Assembly (NCBI GenBank): GCA_026417175.1
Contig: JAOADT010000011.1
Coordinates: 1 to 64,000, forward strand
DNA: 64,000 nucleotides
Direction: 5' to 3'
From: Deltaproteobacteria bacterium
Lineage (GTDB): Bacteria > Desulfobacterota > Syntrophorhabdia > Syntrophorhabdales > JANXAF01
The translations under genes and the position numbers were made by a program. Shown here piece after piece: positions 9,667 to 19,480 of this stretch; the first letter of the stretch is position 1, and every line of letters starts with the position of its first letter. The notes beneath the pieces were generated by a model. That model saw only the letters and a list, made by a program, of their open reading frames with translations, was not told the origin of the DNA and did no database searches.

Positions 9667-10416
9667 ATGGTATACCTAAAAACGGAGGAGGAAATAGAAA
9701 AGATAAGGACCGCGAGCAGATACGCCATGGAGATCCTTTTCTACCTTAAGGAGTTCATAAAGGAAGGTATAAGGACAAAAGACTTGGAAAAGCTGTGCGA
9801 AGAAAGACTTAAAAAAAGTAAGAAAATAAAACCTGCTTTTAAAGGGTATAATGGATATCCTTACACCCTGTGCGTTTCTGTTAACGAGGAAGTCGTTCAC
9901 GGAATGCCGTCAGATAGGGTTCTGAAAGAAGGGGATATTGTGAGTCTCGATTTTGGAGTTGTTTACGAAGGTTATTACGGAGACGTGGCTTACACTTTTG
10001 CAGTCGGCAAGATTTCCAAAGAGGCAGAAAGACTTATAAAGGTAACAGAAGAGGCTTTATACAAAGGAATTGAGATGGCCAGAGAAGGCAATAGACTCTA
10101 CGATATTTCTTTCGCAATTCAATCTCACGTAGAAAAAAACGGATTCTCAGTGGTTAGAGAATTTGTAGGTCATGGAATAGGAAGGAGCTTGCACGAAGAA
10201 CCCCAGATACCAAATTTTGGTGAAAAAGGCACAGGCATGCGACTGAAAAAGGGAATGGTTTTTGCCATAGAACCTATGGTAAACATGGGGAGAAGCGAGG
10301 TTTCTATTAGAGAAAACGGCTGGACCGCGTATGCTAAAGATATGAGTCTTTCCGCGCATTTTGAACACACTGTTGCGATAACTGATGATGGTCCAGAAAT
10401 ATTAAGTAGGGTGTGA
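9667..10416 (+). CDS. map: Methionine aminopeptidase type I
   Basis: 249 aa. Removes N-terminal methionine from nascent chains. The five metal ligands can be placed: two Asp in [18 protein letters not shown], His in GHGIG, Glu in FAIEPMV and Glu in FEHTVAIT. The start [14 protein letters not shown] matches the family, so the absence of a ribosome site just upstream is real. It sits between secY and infA as in many spc/alpha junctions. Confidence 0.97.
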   Translation: MVYLKTEEEIEKIRTASRYAMEILFYLKEFIKEGIRTKDLEKLCEERLKKSKKIKPAFKGYNGYPYTLCVSVNEEVVHGMPSDRVLKEGDIVSLDFGVVYEGYYGDVAYTFAVGKISKEAERLIKVTEEALYKGIEMAREGNRLYDISFAIQSHVEKNGFSVVREFVGHGIGRSLHEEPQIPNFGEKGTGMRLKKGMVFAIEPMVNMGRSEVSIRENGWTAYAKDMSLSAHFEHTVAITDDGPEILSRV

Positions 10417-10420
10417 GGTT

Positions 10421-10639
10421 ATGCCAAAAGGTGAAGGTATAGAGGTCGAAGGCACGGTAATAGAGCCGCTCCCAAATGCAATGTTTCGAGTGGAGCTTCC
10501 TAATGGTCATAAGGTTTTAGCGCATGTCTCTGGGAAGATGAGGATGCATTATATAAAAATACTCAAAGGGGATAAGGTGATTGTTGAGCTTTCACCCTAC
10601 GATTTGACTAGAGGACGGATAATCAGTCGCGTCAAATGA
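10421..10639 (+). CDS. infA: Translation initiation factor IF-1
   Basis: 72 aa S1/OB-fold protein; [31 protein letters not shown] is nearly invariant IF-1. It blocks the 30S A site during initiation. Four bases after map. Confidence 0.98.
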   Translation: MPKGEGIEVEGTVIEPLPNAMFRVELPNGHKVLAHVSGKMRMHYIKILKGDKVIVELSPYDLTRGRIISRVK

Positions 10640-10649
10640 GGAGGATAAG

Positions 10650-10763
10650 ATGAAAGTAAGACCTTCTATAAAGAAAAGGTGTGATAAATGCAAAATTATC
10701 AAGAGAAAAGGAATTTTGAGGGTTATATGTGCAAATCCCAAGCATAAACAAAGACAGGGTTAA
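10650..10763 (+). CDS. rpmJ: 50S ribosomal protein L36
   Basis: 37 aa, too short for the ORF track. It starts [14 protein letters not shown] and ends NPKHKQRQG, with the zinc ligands Cys11, Cys14, Cys27 and His32 (C+ form). GAGGAGGATAAG supplies the ribosome site. Position between infA and rpsM is standard. Confidence 0.97.
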   Translation: MKVRPSIKKRCDKCKIIKRKGILRVICANPKHKQRQG

Positions 10764-10775
10764 AGGAGGAAGAAG

Positions 10776-11144
10776 TTGGCAAGAATAGCAGGAGTCGATG
10801 TACCAAAGGAAAAAAGAATAGATGTTGCACTTACTTATATTTACGGAATAGGAAAGTCCACTGCAAGTCAGATTTTAGCGCAGGCTAATATCGATCCGGC
10901 AAGGAAGACAATGGACCTTAAGGATGAAGAAATAGCGCGAATAAGGGATATCATTGAAAGAAACTACAAGATAGAAGGTGATCTAAGAAAAGAAATAAGT
11001 ATGAACATAAAAAGGCTCATGGATATAGGCTGCTACAGAGGTCTGCGCCATAGAAGAGGACTTCCTGTTCGTGGTCAGCGAACAAGAACAAATGCAAGAA
11101 CAAGAAAAGGACCGAGAAAGAGCTCTATGAGACGTAAAAAGTGA
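10776..11144 (+). CDS. rpsM: 30S ribosomal protein S13
   Basis: 122 aa from a TTG start after [37 protein letters not shown] and [25 protein letters not shown] are invariant S13. S13 contacts P-site tRNA and the 50S bridge B1. Confidence 0.97.
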   Translation: MARIAGVDVPKEKRIDVALTYIYGIGKSTASQILAQANIDPARKTMDLKDEEIARIRDIIERNYKIEGDLRKEISMNIKRLMDIGCYRGLRHRRGLPVRGQRTRTNARTRKGPRKSSMRRKK

Positions 11145-11153
11145 GGTGCTTAA

Positions 11154-11543
11154 ATGGGTAAACCTAGAAGAACATCAAAGAAAAAAGTGAAAAAAAATGT
11201 ACCCTTTGGTTCAGCTTACATTCATTCTAGTTTTAATAATACTATAGTTACCATAACAGATCCCCAGGGTAATGTAGTTGCCTGGTCCAGCGGGGGGGTA
11301 GTAGGATTCAAGGGATCCAGAAAGAGTACTCCATTTGCTGCCCAACTGGCTGCAGAGGATGCTGCAAAAAAGGCTATGGAGCATGGCATGAAGACCGTAG
11401 ACGTATTTATAAAAGGACCAGGAGCAGGCAGAGAAGCAGCCCTCAGGGCACTGCAGAGTGCTGGACTAAAAATACACATGATAAAAGACATTACTCCAAT
11501 ACCGCACAACGGATGTAGACCACCTAAGAGAAGAAGAGTGTAA
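11154..11543 (+). CDS. rpsK: 30S ribosomal protein S11
   Basis: 129 aa. [21 protein letters not shown] and [10 protein letters not shown] identify S11, on the 30S platform near the mRNA exit. Nine bases downstream of rpsM. Confidence 0.98.
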   Translation: MGKPRRTSKKKVKKNVPFGSAYIHSSFNNTIVTITDPQGNVVAWSSGGVVGFKGSRKSTPFAAQLAAEDAAKKAMEHGMKTVDVFIKGPGAGREAALRALQSAGLKIHMIKDITPIPHNGCRPPKRRRV

Positions 11544-11556
11544 AAAGGAGAAAAAG

Positions 11557-12177
11557 ATGGCTAAATATACGGGACCAACCTGTAGATTATGCAGAAGAGA
11601 AGGAATAAAGCTATATTTAAAAGGGGAAAGATGTTACACTGAAAAATGTGCTATAGAAAGGAGAAATTACCCGCCTGGGCAACACACGGAAATAAGAGGA
11701 AAATTTTTAGAGTACGGAATGCGTTTAAGGGAGAAACAAAGGGTTAAACGCATGTATCATTTAACGGAGAGACAGTTCAAGAGATTTTTCGAAATGGCGG
11801 AAAGGATGAAAGGGATAGTTGGTACAAACTTTTTGATACTTCTTGAGAGAAGACTTGATAATACCGTTTACAGGTGCGGATTTGCTTCATCTAGAAAGGA
11901 AGCTCGCCAGCTTGTTTCCCATAAACACGTGCTCGTCAATGGGAAGTGCGTAAATATCCCTTCCTATCTTGTGAAGCCAGGAGATGTGATAGAAATAAGA
12001 AAGAAAGATTTGGTCTCAGTTAAAAATGCGATTGAGTCAGTAGTAAGAAGAGGGGTGCCTTCCTGGTTGGATGTGGATAAAACGAATATGAAAGCGACTG
12101 TAAAAATTATGCCTACACGTGAAGATATTACTATGCCTATAAAAGAGCAACTTATTGTCGAGTTTTACTCTCGATAG
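11557..12177 (+). CDS. rpsD: 30S ribosomal protein S4, zinc form
   Basis: 206 aa. The N-terminus keeps four cysteines ([14 protein letters not shown]), the zinc-binding C+ form. An S4 RNA-binding domain is at about 95-155 ([31 protein letters not shown]). S4 starts 30S assembly; in enterobacteria it represses the alpha operon. Confidence 0.97.
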   Translation: MAKYTGPTCRLCRREGIKLYLKGERCYTEKCAIERRNYPPGQHTEIRGKFLEYGMRLREKQRVKRMYHLTERQFKRFFEMAERMKGIVGTNFLILLERRLDNTVYRCGFASSRKEARQLVSHKHVLVNGKCVNIPSYLVKPGDVIEIRKKDLVSVKNAIESVVRRGVPSWLDVDKTNMKATVKIMPTREDITMPIKEQLIVEFYSR

Positions 12178-12204
12178 TTTCCCCTTTGAAGGAGGGATCA
12201 TTTC

Positions 12205-13224
12205 ATGATCGAAAGAAACTGGCTAGAACTAATAAGTCCAAAAAAGATTGATATAGAACGAAACGAGCGCGATTACCTAAAATTATCTGTGGAGCCTTTG
12301 GAGAGGGGTTTTGGGATAACCATAGGCAATTCATTAAGAAGGGTACTCCTTTCATCTATAATGGGTTCTGCCATAGTTTCAGTATGGATAGACGGTGTTC
12401 CGCACGAATTTTCGACAATTCGTGGAGTGAAAGAGGACGTAGTAGAGATTATCTTAAACCTTAAAAAAGTTGTTCTTAAGATAAATGACGGAAAGACAAA
12501 AGAGCTTAAAATAGACAAAAAAGGGCCGTGTGATGTTAAGGCCGAGGATATAATGCATGATGGCAATGTCGAAATAATTAACCCAGACCATCATATAGCC
12601 ACTTTAAATAGTGATGGTCGGCTTTACATGGTTATGAAGGCGAAATATGGGAGAGGATACATTCCCGCAGAACAGATGAAATTAGATGATGAACCTTTAG
12701 GGACGATCCCAATTGATGCTGCGTTTTGTCCGATTATAAAAGTTTCGTATAACGTAAGTCCTGCGAGAGTGGGTGAGAGAACGGACTATGACAAGCTAAC
12801 TCTGGAAATATGGACTAACGGGAGTGTAAAACCACTCGATGCGTTATCATATGCGGCAAAAATTATAAAAGAGCAAATGAACATATTTATTCAATTCGAA
12901 GAGAAAGAAGAATTCGTGGAAAAAGAAGATAAGCCCAAAGAAAAGTATGAATTTAACGAGAATCTTTTCAAGACAGTGGATGAACTTGAACTCTCTGTCC
13001 GAAGTGCAAACTGCCTGAGAAATGCGAATATTAAATACATAGGAGAGCTGGTACAAAAGACAGAACAACAAATTCTTGAAACAAAGAATTTTGGAAGGAA
13101 GTCTCTGAACGAGATAAAAGAGATTTTGGCCAGTATGGGATTGAAGTTAGGTATGCATCTTGAGAATTTCCCATCGAGGGAAGAACTAGACAGAATGGCT
13201 GAAAAGAGAAAACAACAAATATGA
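12205..13224 (+). CDS. rpoA: DNA-directed RNA polymerase subunit alpha
   Basis: 339 aa. The N-terminal dimerisation domain (about 1-235) has [19 protein letters not shown]; a charged linker follows; the C-terminal domain (about 255-325) has [15 protein letters not shown] and [15 protein letters not shown], for UP-element and activator contact. GAAGGAGGGATC gives a strong ribosome site. Confidence 0.98.
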   Translation: MIERNWLELISPKKIDIERNERDYLKLSVEPLERGFGITIGNSLRRVLLSSIMGSAIVSVWIDGVPHEFSTIRGVKEDVVEIILNLKKVVLKINDGKTKELKIDKKGPCDVKAEDIMHDGNVEIINPDHHIATLNSDGRLYMVMKAKYGRGYIPAEQMKLDDEPLGTIPIDAAFCPIIKVSYNVSPARVGERTDYDKLTLEIWTNGSVKPLDALSYAAKIIKEQMNIFIQFEEKEEFVEKEDKPKEKYEFNENLFKTVDELELSVRSANCLRNANIKYIGELVQKTEQQILETKNFGRKSLNEIKEILASMGLKLGMHLENFPSREELDRMAEKRKQQI

Positions 13225-13236
13225 GGAGAGTAGCAA

Positions 13237-13623
13237 ATGAGACATCTGGATAAAGTGAAAAAATTAAACAGGACTAAAAGTCACAGAGAGGCCCTGCTTA
13301 GAAATTTAGCCTCTGCGCTATTTATTCATGAAAGCATAAAAACCACCAAATCCAAAGCTATGGCTTTAAAGAGCTATGCAGAAAAACTTATTACTCTTGC
13401 AAAAAGAAAGGATCTTCATTCTATGAGATTGGCATTTAGTTTATTACGAAACAAGGAGGTTGTTAAAAAACTATTTAGAGATATTGGCGAAAGGTATAAA
13501 GATGTAAATGGTGGTTATACGAGAGTTTTGAATTTTGGCTTAAGGAAGGGTGATTGTGCTCCAATGGCGCTAATTGAGTTGACAAAGAAAAAAGAACAAA
13601 AGGAAGAGGAAAAAAAGAAGTAA
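13237..13623 (+). CDS. rplQ: 50S ribosomal protein L17
   Basis: 128 aa. RTKSHREALLRNLASALFIHE and GGYTRVLNFGLRKGDCAPMALIEL are L17 motifs; the tail is lysine/glutamate rich. Last gene of the alpha operon. The 155 bases after it are pyrimidine-rich and show no clear hairpin terminator. Confidence 0.97.
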   Translation: MRHLDKVKKLNRTKSHREALLRNLASALFIHESIKTTKSKAMALKSYAEKLITLAKRKDLHSMRLAFSLLRNKEVVKKLFRDIGERYKDVNGGYTRVLNFGLRKGDCAPMALIELTKKKEQKEEEKKK

Positions 13624-13778
13624 ATACCCAAAGTTCATAAACATTATCCAAACTCGACCGTTATCATCATCTTACTTACAACTATTTCTTTTTTATTCTT
13701 TTTTAGCTTAAATCCGTCTTTTCTCCAGCGTTTTTAGAGACTTATTGGTTAAAATTAAGGGGAGGAATTTTACCTTCC

Positions 13779-15152
13779 TTGAAAATAAAAGAAAAAAACT
13801 GGTATCATGAGTTAGTGGATCTTTTTGGTCAGACAAGAGAAGAGAAAACGGAAAAGAAAGCTCCTTTAGCCGAAAGGTTAAGGCCAAAGAGACTTTCCGA
13901 ATTTGTAGGCCAGAAACACATCCTGGGTGAAGGTAAGCTTCTTTCTGTACTGATAAAAAGAAAAGAAATCCCTTCGATGATTTTGTGGGGTCCAAGTGGT
14001 TGTGGAAAAACAACACTCGGTTACATAATAGCCAGCGAAGTAGGTTTTCCTTCTTTCTTTTTAAGTGCAGTAAATATAGGCGTAAAGGAGGTTAGGGAAA
14101 TAATAAGGAAAGCAAGGACGGAAAAGGTACTTTTATTTCTCGATGAGTTCCACAGGTTTAACAAGCTCCAGCAGGACACGTTTCTTCCTTACGTGGAGAA
14201 AGGTAAAGTTATACTAATAGGAGCAACAACCGAGAATCCTTCTTTTGAAATAATACGGCCGTTACTTTCAAGAATGGAGGTTATAAGGCTTAATCCTCTT
14301 TCAGAGGATGAGATATTTGAAATCTTAAACAGGGCAAAGAATGACCCTGAATTTAAAATGGATGGAATCGAAACAAACGAGGAGGTTCTAAGGATTATAG
14401 CTACACTTTCTGACGGAGATGCAAGAAAAGCTTTAAACATCTTTGAAGTAAGTCATGTGGTGGCGAAAGAAAAAAATCTTAAAATAATCGATTTCAACAC
14501 AGTCTCAGAGGCGTACCAAACAAAGGTTCAAATTTATGATAAAAAAGGTGACATGCATTATTGGCTAATAAGTGCTTTTATAAAGAGCATGAGAGGATCT
14601 GACCCAGATGCCTCTCTTTACTGGCTTATGCGAATGCTTGAGGCAGGCGAGGACCCTCTCTTCATAGCGCGGAGAATGATTATATTTGCATCTGAGGATG
14701 TGGGATGTGCGGATCCTTACGCATTAACAGTTGCTGTTGCGGCAAAGGAGGCATTTGAATTTGTGGGTGCTCCCGAAGGTTATCTGGCGCTTGCACAAGC
14801 CTGCATTTATCTTTCTTTATGTGAAAAAAGTAACTCTGTGTACAATGCCGTGAGGCAGGCACAAAAAGATGTACGGGAATTACCCCATTTTTCTGTTCCA
14901 GTACATCTGAGAACAGCACCTACAAAGATTATGCGCGATTTAGGATATGGAAGAGATTATCTTTACCCTCATGATTTTGAGAATGGGATAGCAAATCAAA
15001 CCTACATGCCTCAAGAGCTTATTGGAAGAAGATACTATTTTCCTACCCAGAGAGGATACGAGGCTAAAATCAAAGAATACCTGGAGAAGGCAAAGAGAAT
15101 CATAAATACAGGAGCAAAAGGAATTGGAGATCCCGGAAAGGAAGCTGATTAA
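13779..15152 (+). CDS. rarA: Replication-associated recombination protein A (MgsA/WHIP-type AAA ATPase)
   Basis: 457 aa. After a short lead, PLAERLRPKRLSEFVGQKHIL begins the AAA+ domain; Walker A is GPSGCGKTT (about 72), Walker B LLFLDEFHRF, sensor 1 GATTENPSF. The C-terminal tetramerisation region follows. RarA acts at stalled forks. The start is TTG 13779, with AAGGGGAGG 13 bases upstream, a little far. It overlaps thiL by 29 bases. Confidence 0.93.
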   Translation: MKIKEKNWYHELVDLFGQTREEKTEKKAPLAERLRPKRLSEFVGQKHILGEGKLLSVLIKRKEIPSMILWGPSGCGKTTLGYIIASEVGFPSFFLSAVNIGVKEVREIIRKARTEKVLLFLDEFHRFNKLQQDTFLPYVEKGKVILIGATTENPSFEIIRPLLSRMEVIRLNPLSEDEIFEILNRAKNDPEFKMDGIETNEEVLRIIATLSDGDARKALNIFEVSHVVAKEKNLKIIDFNTVSEAYQTKVQIYDKKGDMHYWLISAFIKSMRGSDPDASLYWLMRMLEAGEDPLFIARRMIIFASEDVGCADPYALTVAVAAKEAFEFVGAPEGYLALAQACIYLSLCEKSNSVYNAVRQAQKDVRELPHFSVPVHLRTAPTKIMRDLGYGRDYLYPHDFENGIANQTYMPQELIGRRYYFPTQRGYEAKIKEYLEKAKRIINTGAKGIGDPGKEAD

Positions 15153-16089
15153 GATACTAAGGAACTTTGAAAAAAAAGATATCAATGTGTTAAGGGGCAT
15201 AGGTGATGACTGTGCAATTGTAAAGTTATCTGGTAAGCCCTATGCACTTTGTCAAGATGCTATAGTGGAAGAAATCCACTTTTCTTTATCTTATATGAGT
15301 CCTTATCAAATTGGAAAAAAAGCGATTTACGCAAATATAGCTGATATCCTTTCAATGGGTGCTATGCCACTTTACTATCAGGTGACTCTGGGAATTCCCG
15401 AAAGAATAATGTCAGATGTTATACGTGGGATATACAGAGGCATGAGTTATGTAGCAAAAGAGTTCGGACTTTCCCTTCTTGGGGGAGATACAGTTTCAAC
15501 CCTAAATGATTTCTTTATAGATGTCTCAATGGTAGGAGAAGTTGTCTGGGGAGATTACAAAGGGAGAAATCAAGCAAAGGAGAATGATCTGATAGGGGTT
15601 ACTGGATTTCTGGGAGAAAGTGCTTACGGGCTCAAAATCATGAAAGAAGGAATAAAAAAAAAGAGAGGGATAAAAAGATTCGTAAAAAGGTATCTCAATC
15701 CCAGGCCTCCCTTCGAGATTTGGATGGAGATTATGAAAAATGATATAACAAATGCTATGATGGATGTAAGTGATGGCCTTTTGTTAGACCTTGAAAGGAT
15801 GATGGAGGAAAGTGGTAAATGTGGGGTTATCTATTACGAGAAATTACCGATCCCTGAGATACTCAAAAAGGAGAAATTGGATGATTATGCTTTATGGGGT
15901 GGGGAAGATTACCAGTTTCTTTTTACCTTCCCCAGGAATAAGTTGGAACTAATAAATATCTTGAAGAGCAAAGGCTTAATAATCTCGGTCATTGGTGAGG
16001 TAACAAGTGGTCGCGGAATTAAAGTCATAAAGGATGGGAAGGAAGTCAAATACAACAAAGTAGGATATGAACATTTTTCTCGGGAGTGA
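15124..16089 (+). CDS. thiL: Thiamine-monophosphate kinase
   Basis: 321 aa, TTG start within the end of rarA. Phosphorylates thiamine phosphate to thiamine diphosphate. GIGDDCAIV, DAIVEEIHF, ADILSMGAMP, LLGGDTVS, MMDVSDGLLLDL and GGEDYQFLF are the ordered PurM/ThiL-type ATP and metal motifs. No other thiamine gene is nearby. Confidence 0.93.
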   Translation: MEIPERKLIKILRNFEKKDINVLRGIGDDCAIVKLSGKPYALCQDAIVEEIHFSLSYMSPYQIGKKAIYANIADILSMGAMPLYYQVTLGIPERIMSDVIRGIYRGMSYVAKEFGLSLLGGDTVSTLNDFFIDVSMVGEVVWGDYKGRNQAKENDLIGVTGFLGESAYGLKIMKEGIKKKRGIKRFVKRYLNPRPPFEIWMEIMKNDITNAMMDVSDGLLLDLERMMEESGKCGVIYYEKLPIPEILKKEKLDDYALWGGEDYQFLFTFPRNKLELINILKSKGLIISVIGEVTSGRGIKVIKDGKEVKYNKVGYEHFSRE

Positions 16090-16092
16090 AAG

Positions 16093-17055
16093 ATGGAAAA
16101 GGGGGTGTATGTAAAGGACATTACGATCAATCTAGAGGTTAATGATTACTTCCTTGTGGTGAAAAAAAACTTAACCACATCTAAAAACAACACAAGATAC
16201 ATAAGTCTCTTGCTTAAAGACTCCTCAGGTACGATTGAAGGTAGAATATGGGACAGAGTGGATGAGCTTGAAAGTAAGTTTGATAAGAACGACATTGTGT
16301 TTTTAAATTCCAGGGCAACTCTATACCAAGAGAAACTTCAACTGACCATATGGAATATAAAGAAAGTCGAAGAAATAAGTACTGTGGAAGAAATGAGAGC
16401 ATTTTTGCCTGAAATTCAAACAGGAATCAATTATATGAGAGGTGAATTCCATAACATTTTAAATGAGATACAGAACTCACAGCTTAAAGCCATCTTTGAA
16501 GAAATGGAAAAGAAAAAAAACATGGCGGATAAGTATTTCTTTTTTCCTGCATCTACTAATGTTCACCATATGTCCATAGGTGGATTACTGGAACATTCTG
16601 TTTCAATGGCAAAAATGGGAAGAGAGGTCGTAAAAATAATAGGTGGAAATAAGGATTTAGTTCTTGCGGGTTGCTTATTGCACGATATTGGTAAGATAGA
16701 GGAGATTGAGATAAAAGGAGGGTTTAAATATTCAGACAAAGGAAGACTTTTGGGACATATTGTTCTTGGTATCGATATTTTAAAAGGTATAACTGGGGAA
16801 ATAGAGGGATTTCCAGAAAGTCTATACAATGCTCTTCTTCACATAATAGCAAGCCATCACGGGACCGAAGAATGGGGATCCCCTAGAAAACCTATGTTCA
16901 TTGAGGCGCTTATTGTTCACTATTTGGACAATCTGGATTCGAAAGTCATGGGTGTTAAAGAGCATATGAAGGAAAGAATGGCAGACGAAAGATGGACCGA
17001 GTACCACAGAGTTTATGAGTCCAGATTTTACCAATTCATTTCAGAAGATTTTTGA
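16093..17055 (+). CDS. OB-fold/HD-domain 3'-5' exonuclease, YhaM-like
   Basis: 320 aa. Residues about 5-95 form an OB-fold nucleic-acid binding domain (YISLLLKDSSGTIEGRIWD). An HD domain follows (about 160-295): HHMSIGGLLEHSVSM, GCLLHDIGKIEEI, HIIASHHG and VHYLDNLDSK supply the metal ligands. This order is that of Bacillus YhaM, a 3'-5' exoribonuclease. Substrate cannot be told from sequence. Confidence 0.85.
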   Translation: MEKGVYVKDITINLEVNDYFLVVKKNLTTSKNNTRYISLLLKDSSGTIEGRIWDRVDELESKFDKNDIVFLNSRATLYQEKLQLTIWNIKKVEEISTVEEMRAFLPEIQTGINYMRGEFHNILNEIQNSQLKAIFEEMEKKKNMADKYFFFPASTNVHHMSIGGLLEHSVSMAKMGREVVKIIGGNKDLVLAGCLLHDIGKIEEIEIKGGFKYSDKGRLLGHIVLGIDILKGITGEIEGFPESLYNALLHIIASHHGTEEWGSPRKPMFIEALIVHYLDNLDSKVMGVKEHMKERMADERWTEYHRVYESRFYQFISEDF

Positions 17056-17067
17056 AAAGGAGATATA

Positions 17068-17802
17068 ATGGAAGTACGCAGGATATTTGTGGATAAAGTA
17101 AAGGCAAAAAATGGACTGGTTTATGTCACGGGTCCTGCATACAAGTATGTTGTCAACGTTTTGAGGAAAGTGCCTGGCGAGAGGATAGACATAATAGATG
17201 GCAAGGGTTATCTGTACAGAGCCCAGATACACAGTATAAAAAGTAAGGAAGTTTACTTCAAGATATTAGATGTGGTTTACCATCCCGAAGAAAAGAGGCC
17301 TCGAGTGACCCTATGTGTAAGCCCTATAAAAGGTCCCAGGATGGATTGGATGATAGAAAAGGCTACGGAGCTAGGCGTAGATAGAATATTACCAACAATA
17401 TTTAAAAGAACGGTGGTAAAATTCGATGAAAAAGACAAGAAAGTTGAAAGATGGAAAAAACTGACTGTGGAGGCCTCTAGACAATCGGGAAGATTTAAAA
17501 TTCCTGAGGTGCTTAATCCTATCCCCTTGAGGGGAATTACGCAATATATAAAAGATGCGCACCATAGATGGGTTCTGTACGAACACGAAAAAGAAAGAAA
17601 GATAAAGGAAGCGTTCCAGGAATTTAAAGAGGGAGAGATATGTGTAGCAATTGGTCCAGAAGGCGGGATTGAAGAGTCAGAGGTGTTGTGGCTCCAAGAA
17701 AATGGCTTTACCCCGTTTTCTCTTGGAAGTACCATATTACGGACTGAGACAACCCCCCTTGTTATTCTGTCGATAATTCACTATGAGAGTACAAAGATAT
17801 GA
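17068..17802 (+). CDS. rsmE: 16S rRNA (uracil1498-N3)-methyltransferase
   Basis: 244 aa. N-terminal PUA-like domain, then a SPOUT methyltransferase with the knot motifs IGPEGGIEESEV and SLGSTILRTETTPLVILS. Methylates m3U1498 in the decoding centre. AAAGGAG ribosome site; overlaps the next gene by ATGA. Confidence 0.94.
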   Translation: MEVRRIFVDKVKAKNGLVYVTGPAYKYVVNVLRKVPGERIDIIDGKGYLYRAQIHSIKSKEVYFKILDVVYHPEEKRPRVTLCVSPIKGPRMDWMIEKATELGVDRILPTIFKRTVVKFDEKDKKVERWKKLTVEASRQSGRFKIPEVLNPIPLRGITQYIKDAHHRWVLYEHEKERKIKEAFQEFKEGEICVAIGPEGGIEESEVLWLQENGFTPFSLGSTILRTETTPLVILSIIHYESTKI

Positions 17803-18446
17803 AAAAGAAAAGTGGAAAGATAGGATGCGGATGCCTTTTCTTTTTACTCCTTTTTTTTCTCGTTTTCTTAGGTATTTTTTTTCATCCGATCTCCCTTAAG
17901 TTTTTATCCAAGCAACTCGTATATGGAGACAAGATCTATTTTTCAGATGTGGCTTTCGTACCTAGATTTGTGGAGGACCTAGACGGAGAGTTGTATATTG
18001 CAGCTTTTGAAGAGTTAAGAAAGGGTAACGTAAAGGCTCTATGGATAGAGGATTATTACGTACTCGGAATCAGCGTAACTCAAATTTTGAAGAAAATGGC
18101 CAAAGACAGGGGTTTAAAAGAGAATCTGATAACAGGTATAAAGCTCGATGGAAAGGACTATGAAAAAAGAGAGGCGCTTCTTGACCATTTTATGAAAATT
18201 GGAATAAAAAAGGTAATCCTTTTTGTTCCAGAATACTCTTCACGACGTTACAAGGCATTATATGGGAATTCAAGGGAGAGAGCTCCCATTTTTCTCATAA
18301 ATCCGGTAAAAATGAGAATTTACAACCACGAAAGGTGGTGGAAAGAAAATGTTTCAAGGGAATTACTTTTTAGAGAGTATTCAGCTTTGATTTCTATCTA
18401 TTTGGGAAAATTAAAATACCAAGAAATACTCAAAATTAAAGACTAA
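17799..18446 (+). CDS. Membrane-anchored protein, possibly degenerate DUF218/YdcF-like
   Basis: 215 aa. A single strongly hydrophobic segment (about 11-30, with a CGC motif just before it) anchors the protein; the rest should be periplasmic. ALWIEDYYVLGISVTQILKKM and VILFVPEYSSRRYKALY resemble the later half of DUF218/ElyC-SanA proteins, but the usual N-terminal glycine motif is not seen. Coupled to rsmE by ATGA and followed by dprA after one base. Function unknown. Confidence 0.6.
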   Translation: MKKKSGKIGCGCLFFLLLFFLVFLGIFFHPISLKFLSKQLVYGDKIYFSDVAFVPRFVEDLDGELYIAAFEELRKGNVKALWIEDYYVLGISVTQILKKMAKDRGLKENLITGIKLDGKDYEKREALLDHFMKIGIKKVILFVPEYSSRRYKALYGNSRERAPIFLINPVKMRIYNHERWWKENVSRELLFREYSALISIYLGKLKYQEILKIKD

Positions 18447-18447
18447 A

Positions 18448-19479
18448 ATGGAGAAACTCAAACTTCTTCTCTTGGCTCTTTCCAAGGTGAAAGGACTTTC
18501 CCGAATTAAAAAGAGAGAGGTTGCAGAAAGGATAATAAATAGGGAAAAAATTGCAGATGAAATCATAGAAAAAATGGAAAGCGAAAGCGTAAAAGTAGAT
18601 TTGGAAAAGGAAATAAGTTATTTGAAGAAAATAGGAGCTCATTTTGTGACCATTTTCGAAGAGGGATATCCTTCCTTGTTAAGACAGATTCCCGATTGCC
18701 CTATAATCCTCTACGTAAAAGGTTCCCTTCTCATAGGAGAGAATACAATAGGAATAGTTGGATCAAGAAGGGCATCTTACGAAGGGATGAACATGGCAGA
18801 GAAGATAGGAGAAACCCTTTCCTCCGTAGGTATTACAGTTGTAAGCGGTCTTGCAAGAGGCATAGACGCAGCTGCTCATAAGGGAGCACTGATGGGTAAA
18901 GGGGGGACAGTTGCTGTTTTAGGCTGTGGAATAGACATTTGCTATCCTTCAGAAAATCGCTGGCTTTATAATAGGATTTCCGAGCAGGGACTTATTTTAT
19001 CTGAATATGCACCAGGTGAACCTCCATTAGCACATCACTTCCCTGAAAGAAATAGAATTATAGCTGGGATTTCAAAGGCCATTCTGGTAGTTGAAGCCTC
19101 AAAAAAAAGTGGAGCTCTTATAACTGCTAGTCTTGCTCTGGACTATGGAAGGGACGTTATGGCAATTCCTGGTAGCGTTTTCGATGATGCTTATGCAGGC
19201 ACAAATAGTCTTATAAAGGAAGGCGCAAGACTTGTAGATTCTGTGGAAGACATTCTAGAATTTTCCTTTCCTAACATTAAACCTGAAAGAAAAGATTCAT
19301 CGGGTCTTGAAAAAGAGGAGCTCATAGTTTATTCAATTATAAAAAATACTAGAGTCCATGTGGAAGAGATTATAAGTAAGAGCCGCATGGATTCTTCAAA
19401 AGTTCTTGCGATTCTCACAAAGCTGGAGATGAAAGGGTTAGTGAAGTGTTTTCCTGGAGGATTTTACCTGAGGTCATAA
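18448..19479 (+). CDS. dprA: DNA-processing protein DprA
   Basis: 343 aa. A short helical N-terminus with GLSRIKKREVAE precedes the Rossmann-like DprA core: IGIVGSRRASYEGMNMAEKI, VSGLARGIDAAAHKGAL, LGCGIDICYPSENRWLY and ALITASLALDYGRDVMAIPGS. A C-terminal winged helix (about 290-340) follows. DprA loads RecA on incoming single strands. Paired with topA as in many bacteria. Confidence 0.96.
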   Translation: MEKLKLLLLALSKVKGLSRIKKREVAERIINREKIADEIIEKMESESVKVDLEKEISYLKKIGAHFVTIFEEGYPSLLRQIPDCPIILYVKGSLLIGENTIGIVGSRRASYEGMNMAEKIGETLSSVGITVVSGLARGIDAAAHKGALMGKGGTVAVLGCGIDICYPSENRWLYNRISEQGLILSEYAPGEPPLAHHFPERNRIIAGISKAILVVEASKKSGALITASLALDYGRDVMAIPGSVFDDAYAGTNSLIKEGARLVDSVEDILEFSFPNIKPERKDSSGLEKEELIVYSIIKNTRVHVEEIISKSRMDSSKVLAILTKLEMKGLVKCFPGGFYLRS

Positions 19480-19480
19480 C

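Noticed and set aside
13624-13778. Rho-independent terminator after rplQ
   Set aside because: T-rich tracts are present but no stable hairpin precedes them.
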